Shown here: piece after piece, positions 25,329-37,882 of the stretch
How positions within the stretch are numbered: the first letter of the stretch is position 1
Layout of the letters: the number at the start of each line of letters is the position of its first letter
Assembly (NCBI GenBank): GCA_000469685.2
Contig: LS997565.1
Span: 41,131,166-41,195,165, forward strand
Direction of reading: 5' to 3'
DNA length: 64,000 bases
From: Haemonchus contortus
Taxonomy: Eukaryota; Nematoda; Chromadorea; Rhabditida; Trichostrongylidae
Notes under the pieces: model-generated
What the model saw: only the letters and a program-made list of their open reading frames with translations
What the model was told of the DNA's origin: nothing
Databases searched by the model: none
Translations under genes and position numbers: made by a program

Positions 25329-28300
25329 TTATGGCGATGGATCCGGATTCTGACCAACACTCGTTTTTGATTGGACGAGGTCACCCTTCCGTAAGTTAAC
25401 TCGTCCAAATCCTCCTCCATACACATCGGCATTTGTCCGGGCGAATGCGGCCAACGAGCGGATGGTCAAGCCATTAAGCAGTTCTGTAGCCTTATCCTAG
25501 AAATAATTATTTGCTAACCTTTGAAATGGACTTAACGAGTTGCCAGCTTTTCTAGGTGATTGCTCAGTAATTTTAAAATCCTTCAGAGTTGAAAAAAATC
25601 ATACCCATACCTCCTCTTCCCCATCGTTGATATGACTACAGTAACTGCAACGGCTGATCTTCCTCGATGGTCGTCGTGAAGGCTGAAATTATCACTTTCG
25701 CTAAATATCCGTCAAAGTTCTATTTACTTTTGATTTCGGAGAGTAGAAAAGCCAACAGCGAGCGTTTTCGGCGTGGGAGGGTGACGACCGATTTGGGTCT
25801 TCAAGTGCCAATGAAACGGTGGTTTTACTGCGCTGACTGGGTTATTCGACTTATATTGAGGAAGGGATTCATCACAAAGTGACTACTTTTTTAATTGTAT
25901 TACTACTGCCCAATCAAGCTGTTTAGAAGGGCGGTTACCACAGAGCTGGCGCCCTTTGCAGCACTATGCGGCTTTTGACCTTCGCTGTCGATTCACCTGG
26001 AAGTCCTCTCGGCGGAGCGGGGTCGGGAGGCTTATACAGTAATCGATAGGAAATGATTGGGAACGGGTCAGCGATGCCTCGTGGCAGGCCTCGTGTGACT
26101 TTTGAGTGGGCTTGATCTACGTGGCCAGCCCCTTGGAGGCCCCTGAAGCAAGTTGACTTGGGGCTGACCCTATTCAAACTGCAGCTTTACCAGCTTAGGG
26201 TGATCGGTGGACCCCAAAGGTCGACTGTCCCAAAGGTTAGTTACCAACTTTCGACTTCCTAGTAACCCACGCCCTTTGAACTTTCTTTGTAAATCGAACT
26301 AGTGTTTGATCGGATGTTTTTTCATATGCCTTTTGTCTTTCCAGGCTCCGAGGAAGTTGTAGGAAAGGTGAGCCTAATAAAGCTTGTTAACATCTCGGTT
26401 CTACAGCTTAAAAATCAACTTCAACCAGAGATCCTTCCAAGGCTGTCAGGCTTTTTGTGAGTGTGGTCATCTTTTACGCAGAACAGACAGATGCTTTTGT
26501 TTTTCTTTCAAGCTTTTCTCAGCCTATTAATCCATAGAACTTACCTGAGGCTCTTCGCGAGGTTTAATTTTTGAAGTCATTCGATCAATAGAGTTTTCGA
26601 GAAGTGTAAATGCACCTTAATGTAGGGAATATACTTTTGAATGTTGCATTTTAAGGAGGGTAACGGTACATCAGTACAAAGGTAAAACTTACCAAATACC
26701 CCATTTTCAATACAGATATATGTAGCACGGTTGACCACCTTCATCACTGGCATTCCGAAGAAGAATAAGATGGAGATGATTGGGTGGAACTAAATGGATA
26801 CCAAGATGACCGCTGATCGCAAAGCAAACTTGCCAAAAGTCTACTCCTATTAAGGTACTACTTGACAACCCAGTAAATGCCCTTTCGGCCCTAGGGCTGA
26901 TTTTAAAAAGGGCAAATGTTGTCAAATTCCCAGCTTTCAAATGTCATACTTGACATCCTACGTCCCAAATTACATTGCCGTGACATACACTGCTGGTTTT
27001 TCATGTAAAGAAAATGAAATAATGATGTCCTACCGTTGCATTGTTAGGCATAATATCACCCAAGCCAATTGTCGAAATAGATATATAGGAGAAATAAAGA
27101 GAAGTGAAGAATGATAGACCACTGTGTGGTATGTACCCCATCCAATCGTCGAATAAATAGATAAATGCCGCAGTGAACAAGAGGTAACCTAAATAAGTAA
27201 ACAATAAAATGAATCAGCATAGCATGTTGGTAGACAACCCAATCGCCTTTTTCTTTTGGCAATTTGAACATCGATACAAAGGTAGGATCAGAAGGAACTC
27301 CAAGGCTCACCCGCTAATAACATAAGGCAAAACTTTATTGGCAGAGATATCATGCTATCCTCGTGCGGTTCCAAGTATCCCATTGTTCTTCTGAAAGCAA
27401 TTTTCAGTGTCGAGAATAACGAAAAATCTACGACCTACACAAAATCATCGCGTAACGTGCCGCAATCGCTTGCTATCTTGTCATAAGTTGTGTGCAGACC
27501 GTGTAACACGTAGTATGCTTAGCATCTATTCAACCTGCGTGAGTTGGGACGTACGGTATGGGCCCAATAGAAGGACCTAGCTTGAAAAGGAGCCAGTCTC
27601 TTAACTGACTTGAGCAAGTAGGAAGCTGGTGCACTGAACGGGGCAGAGAGGGAAGGAGACTGTGTGAAATTAGAAGGACCACTTAAGAGCTCCCAAGTAG
27701 TCAGTAAAGGGCACGTGATCAATTGGAAAAGCTAGCCCCTATCATATTAACAAATAGAAATTTAAAAAGGAATGAATAAAAAAATTATCGGGAAGCTCCT
27801 AATATTAGATGGCCTTCAACAACTATCTACAATGCCTGCTCACCGATTTGGGGAAAATAGTGCAGCACTGTGTTTCTATTGAAGGTCAGGCTCTCGTCGC
27901 AAATATTTTAAGTCGCAAAAGGCGGGTCTATCTATATTTGCTATATTTGAGCATGTTTTTCATAGCTCGCTCTATTCGAGCTGCAGAACGGGCGAAGGAG
28001 ACAGGACATGCAATCACGTCATCGTGCAGGAAAAGATGAGGATTTAGGAATCATTAATTAGACCACCATATAAACTCCTACACAATAACAAACAGTTCGA
28101 TCCAACTGGTATCACAGGTAAACTCCAATGGACTGGCAGGGAGCGGGGGGCTCAAAATCGCCATGAAATCAGATGGGTCGGATTTTCTAATGGAAACTGT
28201 ATCTTGGTTGGAACTGTACAGGTGTGTGTGGGTAGGAAAATAATATATTAAAATAAAACTCGAAGCAGTAGTGATAAAAAACGGCCACCCCAACCGCCAT

Positions 28301-31300
28301 GCTTATCTCTTGAACTCTTTTAATCGACCGAGGAGAGCTAGTCTACAAAACCTTGGGATATAACGACTAATTCAATTTTGTAGGTACTTACCTAACCTTA
28401 ACTAGTATGTGGGCATAGACTTTAGTCAAACAAACAAGTGTTGCTTGACCAAGATCACGAATTACCACCAAAGTGATCGGAATCGTTAGCATAGAATACC
28501 ACATAACACATATCCGACCGAGTATCGATTCAGCAGCTATTGAACCTAAATCAACACGGCTCAATTCCGTCCGTTGTGGTCCGACATCATGAACATTCTA
28601 GTCCTGTGACATACCATAACCGGTCGTCGTATATAAATTCATCGAAAAGAAAAATGCACTAGCATATGTCCATTTGAAATTGTCTGTGTCCGACGCTTTC
28701 CAGTACGTACTGCCTTCATACAAAGACTCGTCTTTCAGTAAAGATATATAAGTAGACTGAAAATTCATTACAGTCGAAGCTCACGGAAAGCAATTTCTCT
28801 ATTATTCCATCAAGGATAAAATTTTTTGACGTTAATCAATCCCATTTGAGGGATGCGCCCCGCACTCGACTTCCATTCAGAATTGTAGTGTCTGATTGAA
28901 TGCGTATGTGGCCTATACAATGACTTGCAGCGGCCAGCCGATGTTCAAGTCAGTGCTTTTATCCTCCCAGATGAGTCTGTTATCAATTCACCGACCCCGG
29001 AGAGGTGGAAGACTTGGTTGGCCTAGGTGGATATCGGTCCGGGATTTGAACCCCTGACCACGCGTGTGAGATAGTGCGCCACTTGCCTCTACATCACCCT
29101 GCCCATTTCCTATTATAGCCCCTTATATTCCCTTATATTCAGTGCATTCAACTAATATTCATTATTACTAATCCATTATTACTATATTCTACTCACTATT
29201 ACTAACTTTCGTCATGCGCTTTGATATTTTTGATATTTCTATCCTAATGCTTACCTTCACAAATTCTTCAGCCGAACTCATGTTGGCAAATATGTCAGTA
29301 CCATTTTGTAATGACATCAGTTGTCTGGCAATGATAAAAAGTGATTTGTCGAGAGCAGCCTTACGTTCGGCCACTGTCTTAAAAGGAATATTAAGGGTTA
29401 TAGCAAATCCCGTTCCTGAATACGCATGTACATATAAGAATTTCAACTTGCGTTGGGTCTTATCCATACTCGATCCAAAGGACCCGGGTAACGGGCCCAG
29501 AGAGTGGGGATATGAGCGTGGTAGAAGCGATACTTTGCTCTGCTCTACTTTAACCTTTTCATACTTGGCACCATAATCGATAGAATGCCCCTTTCCGATT
29601 GCTTCTTTTAGAGTTTAAGCGAAGTTGAATATCAGCAGGAGTTCCATTGACTTTCAGGCCCAGGTACCTTTTTCTCTCCGCTCACTTCCTGCCTGCATCC
29701 TCTCCCACAGTTTTGACAGCAACTATCCATGGGGACTGGTCGATATGTGTAGTGTTAGTAGGAATCTGGCATGAAAGTACTGTAAACGTACGTGATGTTC
29801 ATGTTTTGCTTCTATAGTGAAGAACATTGCTGCTCCGAGGAGTGTATAAACAAGTACAAGTATAAGCATACATAAATGCCGGAAACCGTATTTTCGCCGA
29901 TTATGCACCAGCCAATAGATAGAACGGTTGAATTCTGGAAACACTTCAGATGATGAAAAGGAATTAGTAGAGGTGTGTCAACATAGCCACATCAGCATCA
30001 GCCACCGCACCTGTTTGCTCCCTAAGAAGGTCTCTCCCAAGGGCAATAGCTCGATAGACCTTTCTAGAGTGGCTACTGAACATTACTTTTATAATCATAC
30101 TGAAGGCAGGGGACAAAGTTAGACTGCGAGCTCCCAATCGGGTGGTTCTCGGGGCAGAAAAGGACTTGATCTTGTAAAAAAAGGAGTCGGTGTGGAGGAA
30201 TAAAACATAGTACGGGGAAGTTTAAGGCACAGTTCACGATATTTTTGGGTAATCCAGATTATGAAAAAAAAAGTGGAAGATAATATGGAAAACAGTGCGA
30301 TGAAGGTGAAGAAACGCGTGAATCGGTGTTCCCAAAGTGAAAAAATCGTTAAAAGGGGGCTGTACGAGAACGAGATCAGAAAAATGAAGAAGAATGGAAC
30401 GTTTGGACAAGCTATACAATGTGTTTCATTGCGTACGTGAGGTCCTGGTGCGAATAGCTGGCTACGGTAAGCAAAAATTAATCCACTCATAAGCACAAGT
30501 TAACAGAAAAACCTCTAGTAACAGCAAAAATAACCCAACTTTTTCAGCCTCTCGGGGTAAAAAATTGGAAAGGGGATTGCAGCAGCAAAAAGAAACACCG
30601 AGTGTAAACGTATGGGAGAAAAACATCGCCTCATTACTCGGCGATCAGCTGATTGTGGTGGGTTCTAGAGGGGTCAGGAACTTCTCCCTGAACACGGCGC
30701 CGCACACGCCGCACCCGCCGCGTATCGCAGGATTGCGATAGAAGATTGGAGCGCGCAATTTGTGAGGTAGGACGTCCTTTAATTATCTGAACTGGCTGGC
30801 CGCTCTTTTCAATTCCAATGCGGTCTTGATCGTCGTTTATAGAGGAGGCTTCATTCTAAATAATTAATCAAGTCTAATATACATAAAAACAAGAAAAAGA
30901 AAAATAAAAAACGATCAAAACCAATAAAAAAGCAAGGCAATCAACGAAAAATATCGCGTCCTATCGATTGGCGGGGAGGCGGGGTGAGTACGGTAATTGC
31001 AGTGACGTTTGCCGCATGCCGCAAGGGAGAATACCGCAACCGGGGAGAAGTTCCTTTACCCGTTCTAGAGCGAATATTGCAACCTTTATCGCCTCGACAC
31101 TCGTCTGACGTGACATCGATCTAGGAGCGGGAAGTCCGAGCAATCCGATATTGGGGCTCCCATTTATGTCCTAGCTGTTGAGTTTTTGGGCTCGACAGCG
31201 TTCTTCCTGTTAGCCTTGGGGGGAGACACAGAAACCATTTTGACGTGAACTGTGCCTTTAACTTGAGCCCGGAAATTCCGACTTTAAGAACTACACTTCA

Positions 31301-31872
31301 AACTCTATAGCGACCATGACCATCATGAAACCACCAAACCCGCAAGTGTACGACCCTCAGTGCCAACTTGTGGCTTCAGATGGAAGTCCAAGTCAGAAGC
31401 AAAAGTGAATGCATTCATATCTGTGCCCTCGAACTCACGTCTTGTTGTCAAATGTGGATCTGAATTTGATGAAGCCTTGTTATTGTTGTTTGCTGCCAGC
31501 GTCGTACCTTTGACAATATAGTCCGGTGTGCCAAATAACGAATCGTAGTTCTTTTCTGAAACGATAAGTTATTCATGCCAGATACACGGCGAATCCAGCC
31601 ACAGATCCTGAGCTGTCAAACGTAATGCCACGATCAACTCAATGACCAGCTTACCGTTATGAAAGCCATTTGCTAGTCGGTTATAGTATTCATTGACCGC
31701 TTTATAGAACTCCGGGTCATGTTTGCTGGCACTGGTTGATGGATTGGATGTGATCGTATTCGATTCAGACCCCATCGAATTCTGTTTGCTTAACATCGCA
31801 TGTTCCTTGGCAGTACCATGCAGTGAATGCTTCCGCAATGACCGTTCAGAAAAACTCTGCGACCGTACTTTT
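25329..31872 (-). CDS. Two-pore-domain (TWK/K2P) potassium channel, gene 2; 5' end missing
   Basis: Exons in transcript order: 31872-31655, 31555-31439, 29934-29792, 29377-29255, 28756-28615, 28545-28392, 27390-27311, 27188-27034, 26789-26693, 26615-26545, 25682-25611, 25496-25329. That gives 512 residues, in phase. The first exon listed is phase 2, so the start lies beyond it. TM1 is HLCMLILVLVYTLLGAAMFF. Pore 1 is TTTGYG (end of the 28756-28615 exon) and pore 2 is STIGLGD (27188-27034 exon). TM4 is ISILFFFGMPVM. The tail ends GRVNLRKGDL plus about 20 residues. Exon lengths of 143, 123, 154, 80 and 97 nt equal those of TWK gene 1 at the same domain positions, so the two are recent or well-conserved paralogues. 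The joint 31439 to 29934 is phase-compatible, but a small exon between them cannot be excluded. Confidence 0.94.
25930..26230. repeat. GC-rich block in TWK gene 2 intron (probable decayed repeat)
   Basis: About 300 bp, markedly richer in GC than its surroundings, lies in the intron between exons 26545 and 25682. No termini or coding match were recognised. Its composition suggests an old insertion. Confidence 0.3.
28828..29104 (-). mobile_element. tRNA-derived SINE copy 3 (family S)
   Basis: This is the reverse complement of the 20593 copy over its full length. A recognisable B box (GGGGTTCAAATCCCGG on the - strand, one change from consensus) lies near 29040-29055. The A-box end is near 29100. 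It lies in the intron between the TWK gene 2 exons ending 29255 and starting 28756, in sense with the gene. Confidence 0.88.
30221..31262. mobile_element. TIR element family A, copy 2 (long, carries repeat B)
   Basis: The left end TTTAAGGCACAGTTCACGAT and the right end ACGTGAACTGTGCCTTTAA are inverted repeats, 1042 bp apart. Inside, 30685-31063 is a copy of dispersed repeat B. Either this is the longer parent of the short family A elements, or repeat B was inserted between the termini. It fills most of the intron between TWK gene 2 exons 31439 and 29934. Confidence 0.7.
30685..31063 (+). repeat. Dispersed repeat B, copy 2
   Basis: It matches 5192-5592 in order and orientation, with about 15% substitutions and short indels. 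Here it lies between family A inverted termini. The flanks of the first copy show no such termini, so B appears to be an independent unit. Confidence 0.85.
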
Positions 31873-33069
31873 CTGAAAGGATTACTCTTAGAGATGAGAC
31901 GAGTGAAGCAACAGTTTTTGAGCCTAATATGACACCTTCTTCTCACAGAAAATATCATGAACGATGTTGTTCTGTGTATACATTCGTTTGGTTGCCTATC
32001 ATTCAATTAACAAGGATGTTAGGGATGTGGGCGGAACATCCAAGCTGGTTTCAGGCAGACACGCCCACTTTCTGCAGTGCTTTCTCTTTTCACACGGCTT
32101 AATCGGGAATCGTGGATGTCAAGTTAGATTTTTCCATCATACAGAGAAGTAATAAAAACTTCCAAGTAGAAAGTAACAATAGACATCAGCAAAAATAAGT
32201 ATAACAAGAATAAGTTATTTTTGTTAAATCAGTAACAATCAATAAATATTAAGTATGAATAGCGAAAATGAGTATAACAAGAATGGACAAATGACCATGG
32301 TCTAAAACAACCGTTGACCGGTTTTTCGAGTGGGTCTTTCGTCAGTACAAAGGCATTTATCAAAGATGACGTCTCCGCTTTGGGAGGAGCGATTTTTACG
32401 CTCCGCCCAAGCGTCCAGGATAACATTTACCTCCCTGAAGGTTCTGTTGCACGAACTTAAGAAAAGATTCAAAAACGTTTTCTTACTACTTGAGTGGTAA
32501 AGAAACGGCAAGTCAGTCTACCTAAAGAAAATATCGAAGATTAAATATCAAAATAATCGGGATCATTGAGTAAAATAGAATGGGACTTCTTTCCGAATGT
32601 GCGAAATTAAGCTAATTTATAAAGAAAATTGAATCTTCTTCCGTTTAAAAATAGTTCATAGGCACCTTTTTTGTCGTGGTGTGAATATCGATGGGTTTGT
32701 GTCGCCATTAAGCGATCTGAAATTTGAGCATTCATTTATTTATTTTTAAAAATCCCTATAGGCAACTCTTAGAGCGGTTTTATGAGAAAGTTCCAACTAG
32801 GATCGGTACAATATGTTAAACGCACCGAGAAATTTGTTCTGCACCAGCGCTGTTCGTTCGAATTCGATGGCCCACACGATCAGAGGCATATGTGTGTATG
32901 TTCTCATCCCAATCGTCGTATTCCTCACTGAGTTCTGAAGTGTTTATCCGTTTTTAGCTGCCTATGGTGAAGTAATCAACAGTTCCTTCACGGAACATCT
33001 TGTATGGACTGATAAATACTGATTGTACTTTATTTATGACCCTAATCTGAGTGAACCAACTCTCTCCAT
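31873..33069. other. Upstream of TWK gene 2; first exon not identified
   Basis: The start codon and promoter of the - strand channel should lie here or further right. Around 32296-32350 on the - strand, CTGACGA, CTCGAAA and CCGGTC occur in hammerhead-like order (see findings). No exon in a compatible phase was found. Confidence 0.35.
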
Positions 33070-33071
33070 TA

Positions 33072-33312
33072 CCCTAAAATTCCATAGATAGGAGCGGTTT
33101 GATTCACCGGTGAAAAATGAATTGGAATGAAATTGAAATTGAATGCAGTCACCACTCTAACTTGATGGATGGATAAATAAAAATCGGAGAAGAAGTCTAG
33201 AAGAAGTTCCGCCCTTCAACTCTAAACCCCGCCCACTTAATAAACAATTCATATAGAAGAATCACCAGTTTCACCGGGAAATCAAACCGCTCTTATTTAT
33301 GGAATTTTAGGG
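33072..33312. mobile_element. MITE family D with 44-bp inverted repeats and TA duplication
   Basis: The left arm (33072-33115) begins CCCTAAAATTCCATAGATAG and contains GAGCGGTTTGATT. The right arm (33269-33312) is its near-perfect reverse complement, ending GGAATTTTAGGG. TA dinucleotides flank both ends (33070-33071 and 33313-33314), as in Tc1/mariner-driven elements. The 241 bp holds no coding sequence. Confidence 0.88.
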
Positions 33313-35125
33313 TATTCACATTTAATAACTCTCTAATTTCCCTTTCACATGCTCATTTCGTGTTTGAAAGAGCAATCCAAGTACAGTCCGGAAGTGGACC
33401 TAATGTCCGTCGTATAGCTTTTGATAAAGGTAAAGGAACAATAAACAGCAGAGTAGGTCCCAATTTGAAAATGGGCAGCAGTTTATTGGTTAAATTGAAT
33501 ACTTTATACCTAATTTTCATTTCTGAAAGCTTCCTAACTACTACACCCTGCCAAGATGCTTTTCTATGAATCAGTAGTAATAAAAATGAAGTAAAGAAGG
33601 GTTCACAGTACGAGAAACTAACGTCTTGCCTGAGGAATTGTCGAACACAGTTGGTAACGAACTGTGCATAGTTGTGGGAGTGGGTGATAAGTAATAAATG
33701 TGTTTGTGATCAGAGCGACTCGCTACCACATCGAATTTCTCTCACCTTCGAAAGTTTTCGACGCTCCGACGGTCGTCGGATTGCTGTCGACTGGTTGAAT
33801 GGCCTCAAAAAGACTATTGAACGCAACTTCGTTCACCTGTGCCTTACCACTAAAAAAAGAGGAAAATTTATGGCTCACCTTCAGTTCTTCGCCTTTTTCC
33901 TCCTCTGTTGTCATTTCGTTTCTCCCTTTCATATCGGACAACTGAAATCAGGTGATTTACTATTAGGCAGAACCGGAATCTGAAGTGAGACGTACGGTCA
34001 CCTGGTCGCTTCGGACTGGAGTATTATAGTGATTGCATGAGGAAAGTGATTGGAGGTGAAGATTGCCTTGTGGAAAAAGTGTAGGTCACGTGTGCCCTCA
34101 GAGAAAGGGCACTAGCTCAATACCAACTAATCCCAACTGAGGCAGAAGACATTTCCTGTGGAAGATTGCAAAAATCATGTTGGTAGCAGCGGCTGGCCCA
34201 TGTTGGAAGGCCGCCAGATGGAGAAGCTTGATCAAAATCCGTTTTTGAAGTCCATAATGGGCAAGGAAATGATGTACTTGTCATCGGGAAGTAGCGCACT
34301 GGACGGACCCCCGCCCAAGTTTTGTGGACAGCGCACGAGGGCTACCGAGGAACCTCGGTCAGAGGAGTTAGATCAACTTCAGGCTGCAAACGTTAAATCG
34401 TTTACTAGGATGTCCATAAAGATTGCTAATCTGTTGAAGAGACCTCCTTTTCATTAGTCCTAGGGAGAGAAGTTGGAAAGGAGCAAAAGCCAGAGAAATC
34501 GGGAAGGGTGCCAAGCTCATATGAACTGGAGGAGACAAAAACGAGATGATGTAGACATAACAGTGTCGATCTAACTCAAAGATGCTATCTCCGCCATCAA
34601 CAGGGTCAGTGATGGGAGCATGGCTGTGGAGAAAGACAGAAAGAGGTGTACTGAACGATAACATCAGTGTTCGCAGCACAGGCCAACTGCCCGAGGACAT
34701 ACGAGATGAATTAAGAACGAGCTTTCATGACGCCATCAGGTCAGTGCTAGAAGGAATCATCTGACCAGAGCGAAAGATCTCAATGGTCGCACTGGCGGTG
34801 AACGGAGGGGGTCGGAAAAGACTCGTATGAAGGTTGAGGGATAGGGGTCAGAAACGGAGAAACAGAAGGAGTTCTTGGCGTGACCACACCCATTTCTTGG
34901 CAGTCGACAGCACTTCCTCGCAAAGAGTTAGATTCAAAGGTAACCTCAAGCAGTGATGGGAGACAGGCAGAAATCGCCCATGTAGTTAGATGAATATCTT
35001 CCCCCAAAGCTGCTAGGGATATAGATGTTCTACCTGACAGAGCATATGCGCTTCAGCAAAGGCCTCTTCTAACGGATAGAGCCATCGATTTTCAAGGGAA
35101 CAAATATAGGAATAGAGAGGAGAGC
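33313..35125. other. Intergenic; possible isolated signal-peptide exon
   Basis: At 33871-33951 (+) a frame opens with ATG and a signal-peptide-like segment (MAHLQFFAFFLLCCHFVSPF), followed by a donor-like GTGATT at phase 1. No following exon was found. The rest contains only short ORFs. Confidence 0.25.
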
Positions 35126-35380
35126 CGGGTGTGGTGCGTTGGGAACGAAATGGTCGCGTCGCGGTGAGAGAGGCGTCGCGCGCGAAGGAATGTAGCAGGA
35201 TGCAGCAGTGGGTAAGAAATACAAGAACAAAAGTACTAATAGCATAATTATGCATAAAATAATGATCGCATATCGATTGAGCTGTATGAAGAACGCTAGA
35301 GCTGTAATAAACGGCGAATGAGTGGTCCGCGACAGCCGCGTGCGGCAAATCGATTACCCAAAATCGTTCCTAACGCCCGT
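35126..35380 (+). mobile_element. MITE family C, copy 3
   Basis: It starts GGGTGTGGTGCGTTGGGAAC and ends CGTTCCTAACGCCCG. Interior landmarks are as in the other copies: GTCGCGTCGCGG, GCGTCGCGCGCGAAGGAA, GCTGTATGAAGAACGC and CAGCCGCGTGCGGC. Full length, about 255 bp. Confidence 0.88.
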
Positions 35381-35551
35381 CTCCCAGGAGAGCCTGATGG
35401 TGGGAGCTGGACCATTGAGGTCCTGGAAGCTGGTCTTCTGGTGACACACTGGGTGATACGTGGGCCAGATCCAGAGGAGACCAACTAGTATGGATCTGAA
35501 TCGATAATGTTCGAGCAGAATCAGCAGAATGACGCATAGGTACCCGTTTGT

Positions 35552-35632
35552 CTGCAGAAGTTACAAGAAACGTGCCAAGGCTGCTGTGAAGAAGGCGAGG
35601 AATACGCAGATGAACGACTTGTACGAGAAGTT
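35552..35632 (+). mobile_element. Non-LTR retrotransposon linker fragment
   Basis: A 27-codon frame (CRSYKKRAKAAVKKARN, then LYEKL) has the basic helical pattern found between endonuclease and reverse transcriptase in many LINE polyproteins (KKA.KAVAKAK..LYEKLD). Stops occur on both sides. It is a short relic. Confidence 0.4.
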
Positions 35633-35639
35633 GATGGTG

Positions 35640-37880
35640 GAGTAGACGACCAGTTTTCATTCGGCTGCTCAGCTTGAGATCGGGCTACTCAGAATATCAA
35701 TTTTCTGTGATGGGAATCCTTTTAATTTCAAGTTATAGTTCTGAATGAACCCTTCCGTTCGTGTTTGCATTCTTACTTCAGTTAATTCCATTTCCATAAT
35801 GGAGACTCCTGTCCTCTAATTGGTAAGTTTGGCAGACCTTTGGGTGTACGAAATATAATAAATAAATAGATAAAAAACGATGGCTACGACAACCGATTTC
35901 CTTCAAAGCTTTGTTGGTAGTGCCAGAATCTACCTCCTTTATGTAGCTATATATTTTATAGCTAGATGATACGTAAAGGCCAAATTTTATCGTAACGTAT
36001 TTTCAAAGAACAATGTATATTTTTAAAGCACATCCAAATGCCTATGTGATTTCTTGTGCGAGCGTTGTACATGGCTCACACCACCAAAACTGCTTTATTT
36101 CTCTGCCTTTCAAGATCTGGTGGAATCCCTGCTTGAATTTTGAGTGAAAATCTGGAAGTAATACAACAAGGACGATGCGTACAACTCCAAAAGTTCGAAA
36201 AGTATAAAAAAATCTCCGTCAAAGTGGTCCCTATATTTGGGCTTGTAGATCTGTTCTGATCCTCAAACTGATAGTTTGGCGAGCTAAAAGCTAATTTCCA
36301 CCGTGTGCCATAAAATCAGTGAGCTCTGGCTTGAAAAAAGGTGGTAGTAGTTGCTCACAAGAAGGCTTCAATCCTGCTCGACGATATGAGCGCCCACCAA
36401 AAAGCTGCTCTTCTGAGCAACCACTGCAATCTTCCGAGAATGCGCCCTGTCCTTGTTTGTTTTCAGATTTATGGAAGCTATAGACAGCTGTGTCCCGATA
36501 TAATAATTTTTTCAGGATTGGGTCAATGCATCTAACAGAAATAGACCAAGCTCATAGGAATTTCAATTGGTCCAGGGTTTAGACATATAAGAATTTCGAT
36601 CCAGATGTTATCGACACCACTTGGCAGTGCTGCGTCTGCGCCCAGGAGATCCTACAGCATGGAACATAACAAGAGGTATGATAAAAACAGATGATTAATC
36701 ATTAGAGACCTCCAAGATCGTTGTTATCTAAAATCTGTATTCTAAATTTAATTCAAAATTTAAATTTTAAATGAGTCTTTTGTTGTCTACCAAGAGTTTT
36801 GATAGTGTGAAACTGCTCTGTCCATTCAATTCACCTTTGCTTTCTGGTCCGAGAAAATCTGCACTTCATCATTATCTATGGCAGAATTAGGGAGGTTTTT
36901 AGACAAAAAATGAAATAATTAAGGGAGAGACTCGGAACAGTCGAAGTCCTCATTACAGCTCTTTACCACCCCACACAGCTGAACTTTTGTCACGCACAAA
37001 AATCAAAAAATCATTCAATCACAGTCCACCTGCCCTTTTTCTCTGTCGGTTCAAATGCGTTCTTGTTGATTTCGTCGACAATCGACTGATTAGAATTAGA
37101 AACCATTTGCAGACTTCAAACCTACAACCAACAAAGTGATATTGTCTCAAATGAGTTGCCCACATCTTGCTATTTACTATAAACATCCTTAATTCTGCCT
37201 CATCAATGTTGCCCTATTTGGGAAGTCCGGCAGTCCCGTAAATAACCAGGGCGCTCGGCATTGAGCACTCCTTTTTTGTACCCACCACGTACTAGACTTC
37301 CACCCATACTACAGTAGCATCTGACTGATTAGTGAGCTTGTACAAAAAAATGAATGGCCTAGGCAATGATCAAGCCAGTAGTTTATTCTCCCAGACCGGT
37401 AGTGCATGTTTGGCTGGTTCGAGTTTTCGTCCGTTTTCAATTATTATGATTTGATCCTTAAAAATATTTTGAATCTATTTTGTCTTTTTTCTGTGAAATA
37501 GCCCACCCAATAAACAATTTTGTGGCTCACAGTCTGCTTCATTATAAGACTGTAGATAAAGCTCCCCTAACTAACTGAAAACCGGTTTTCATGTAGTGAT
37601 GAACTTTGTTGTATGACTTCATTGTGGTAACCGATCTATGACAAAGTACTTCGTAGTTTTACGAGCCATTTCAAGGACAATTTCTTTCATTTAGAAACGG
37701 CTCCCTGTGAAAAAAGTGAGGGGGTCGATGTCAGGCTCAATAATATCAAGGGAAACCCAACAACTATTTTCAAGCGGTCAGCTTTGAAACTAGTAACAAA
37801 CTGACTGATTACTCAGTACATGTGTATCACTGAACATAGCTATATAATTATCCACTGATACCTGAAAGTCTTGGAGTCAT
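35640..37880. other. Gene-poor interval
   Basis: No exon chain, RNA gene or repeat boundary was recognised. ORFs are short and the sequence is AT-rich. Confidence 0.4.
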
Positions 37881-37882
37881 TC

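Noticed and set aside
27809..28039. 76-codon + strand ORF inside TWK gene 2
   Set aside because: It lies antisense in the intron 27391-28391 of a well-supported gene and has no signals of its own.
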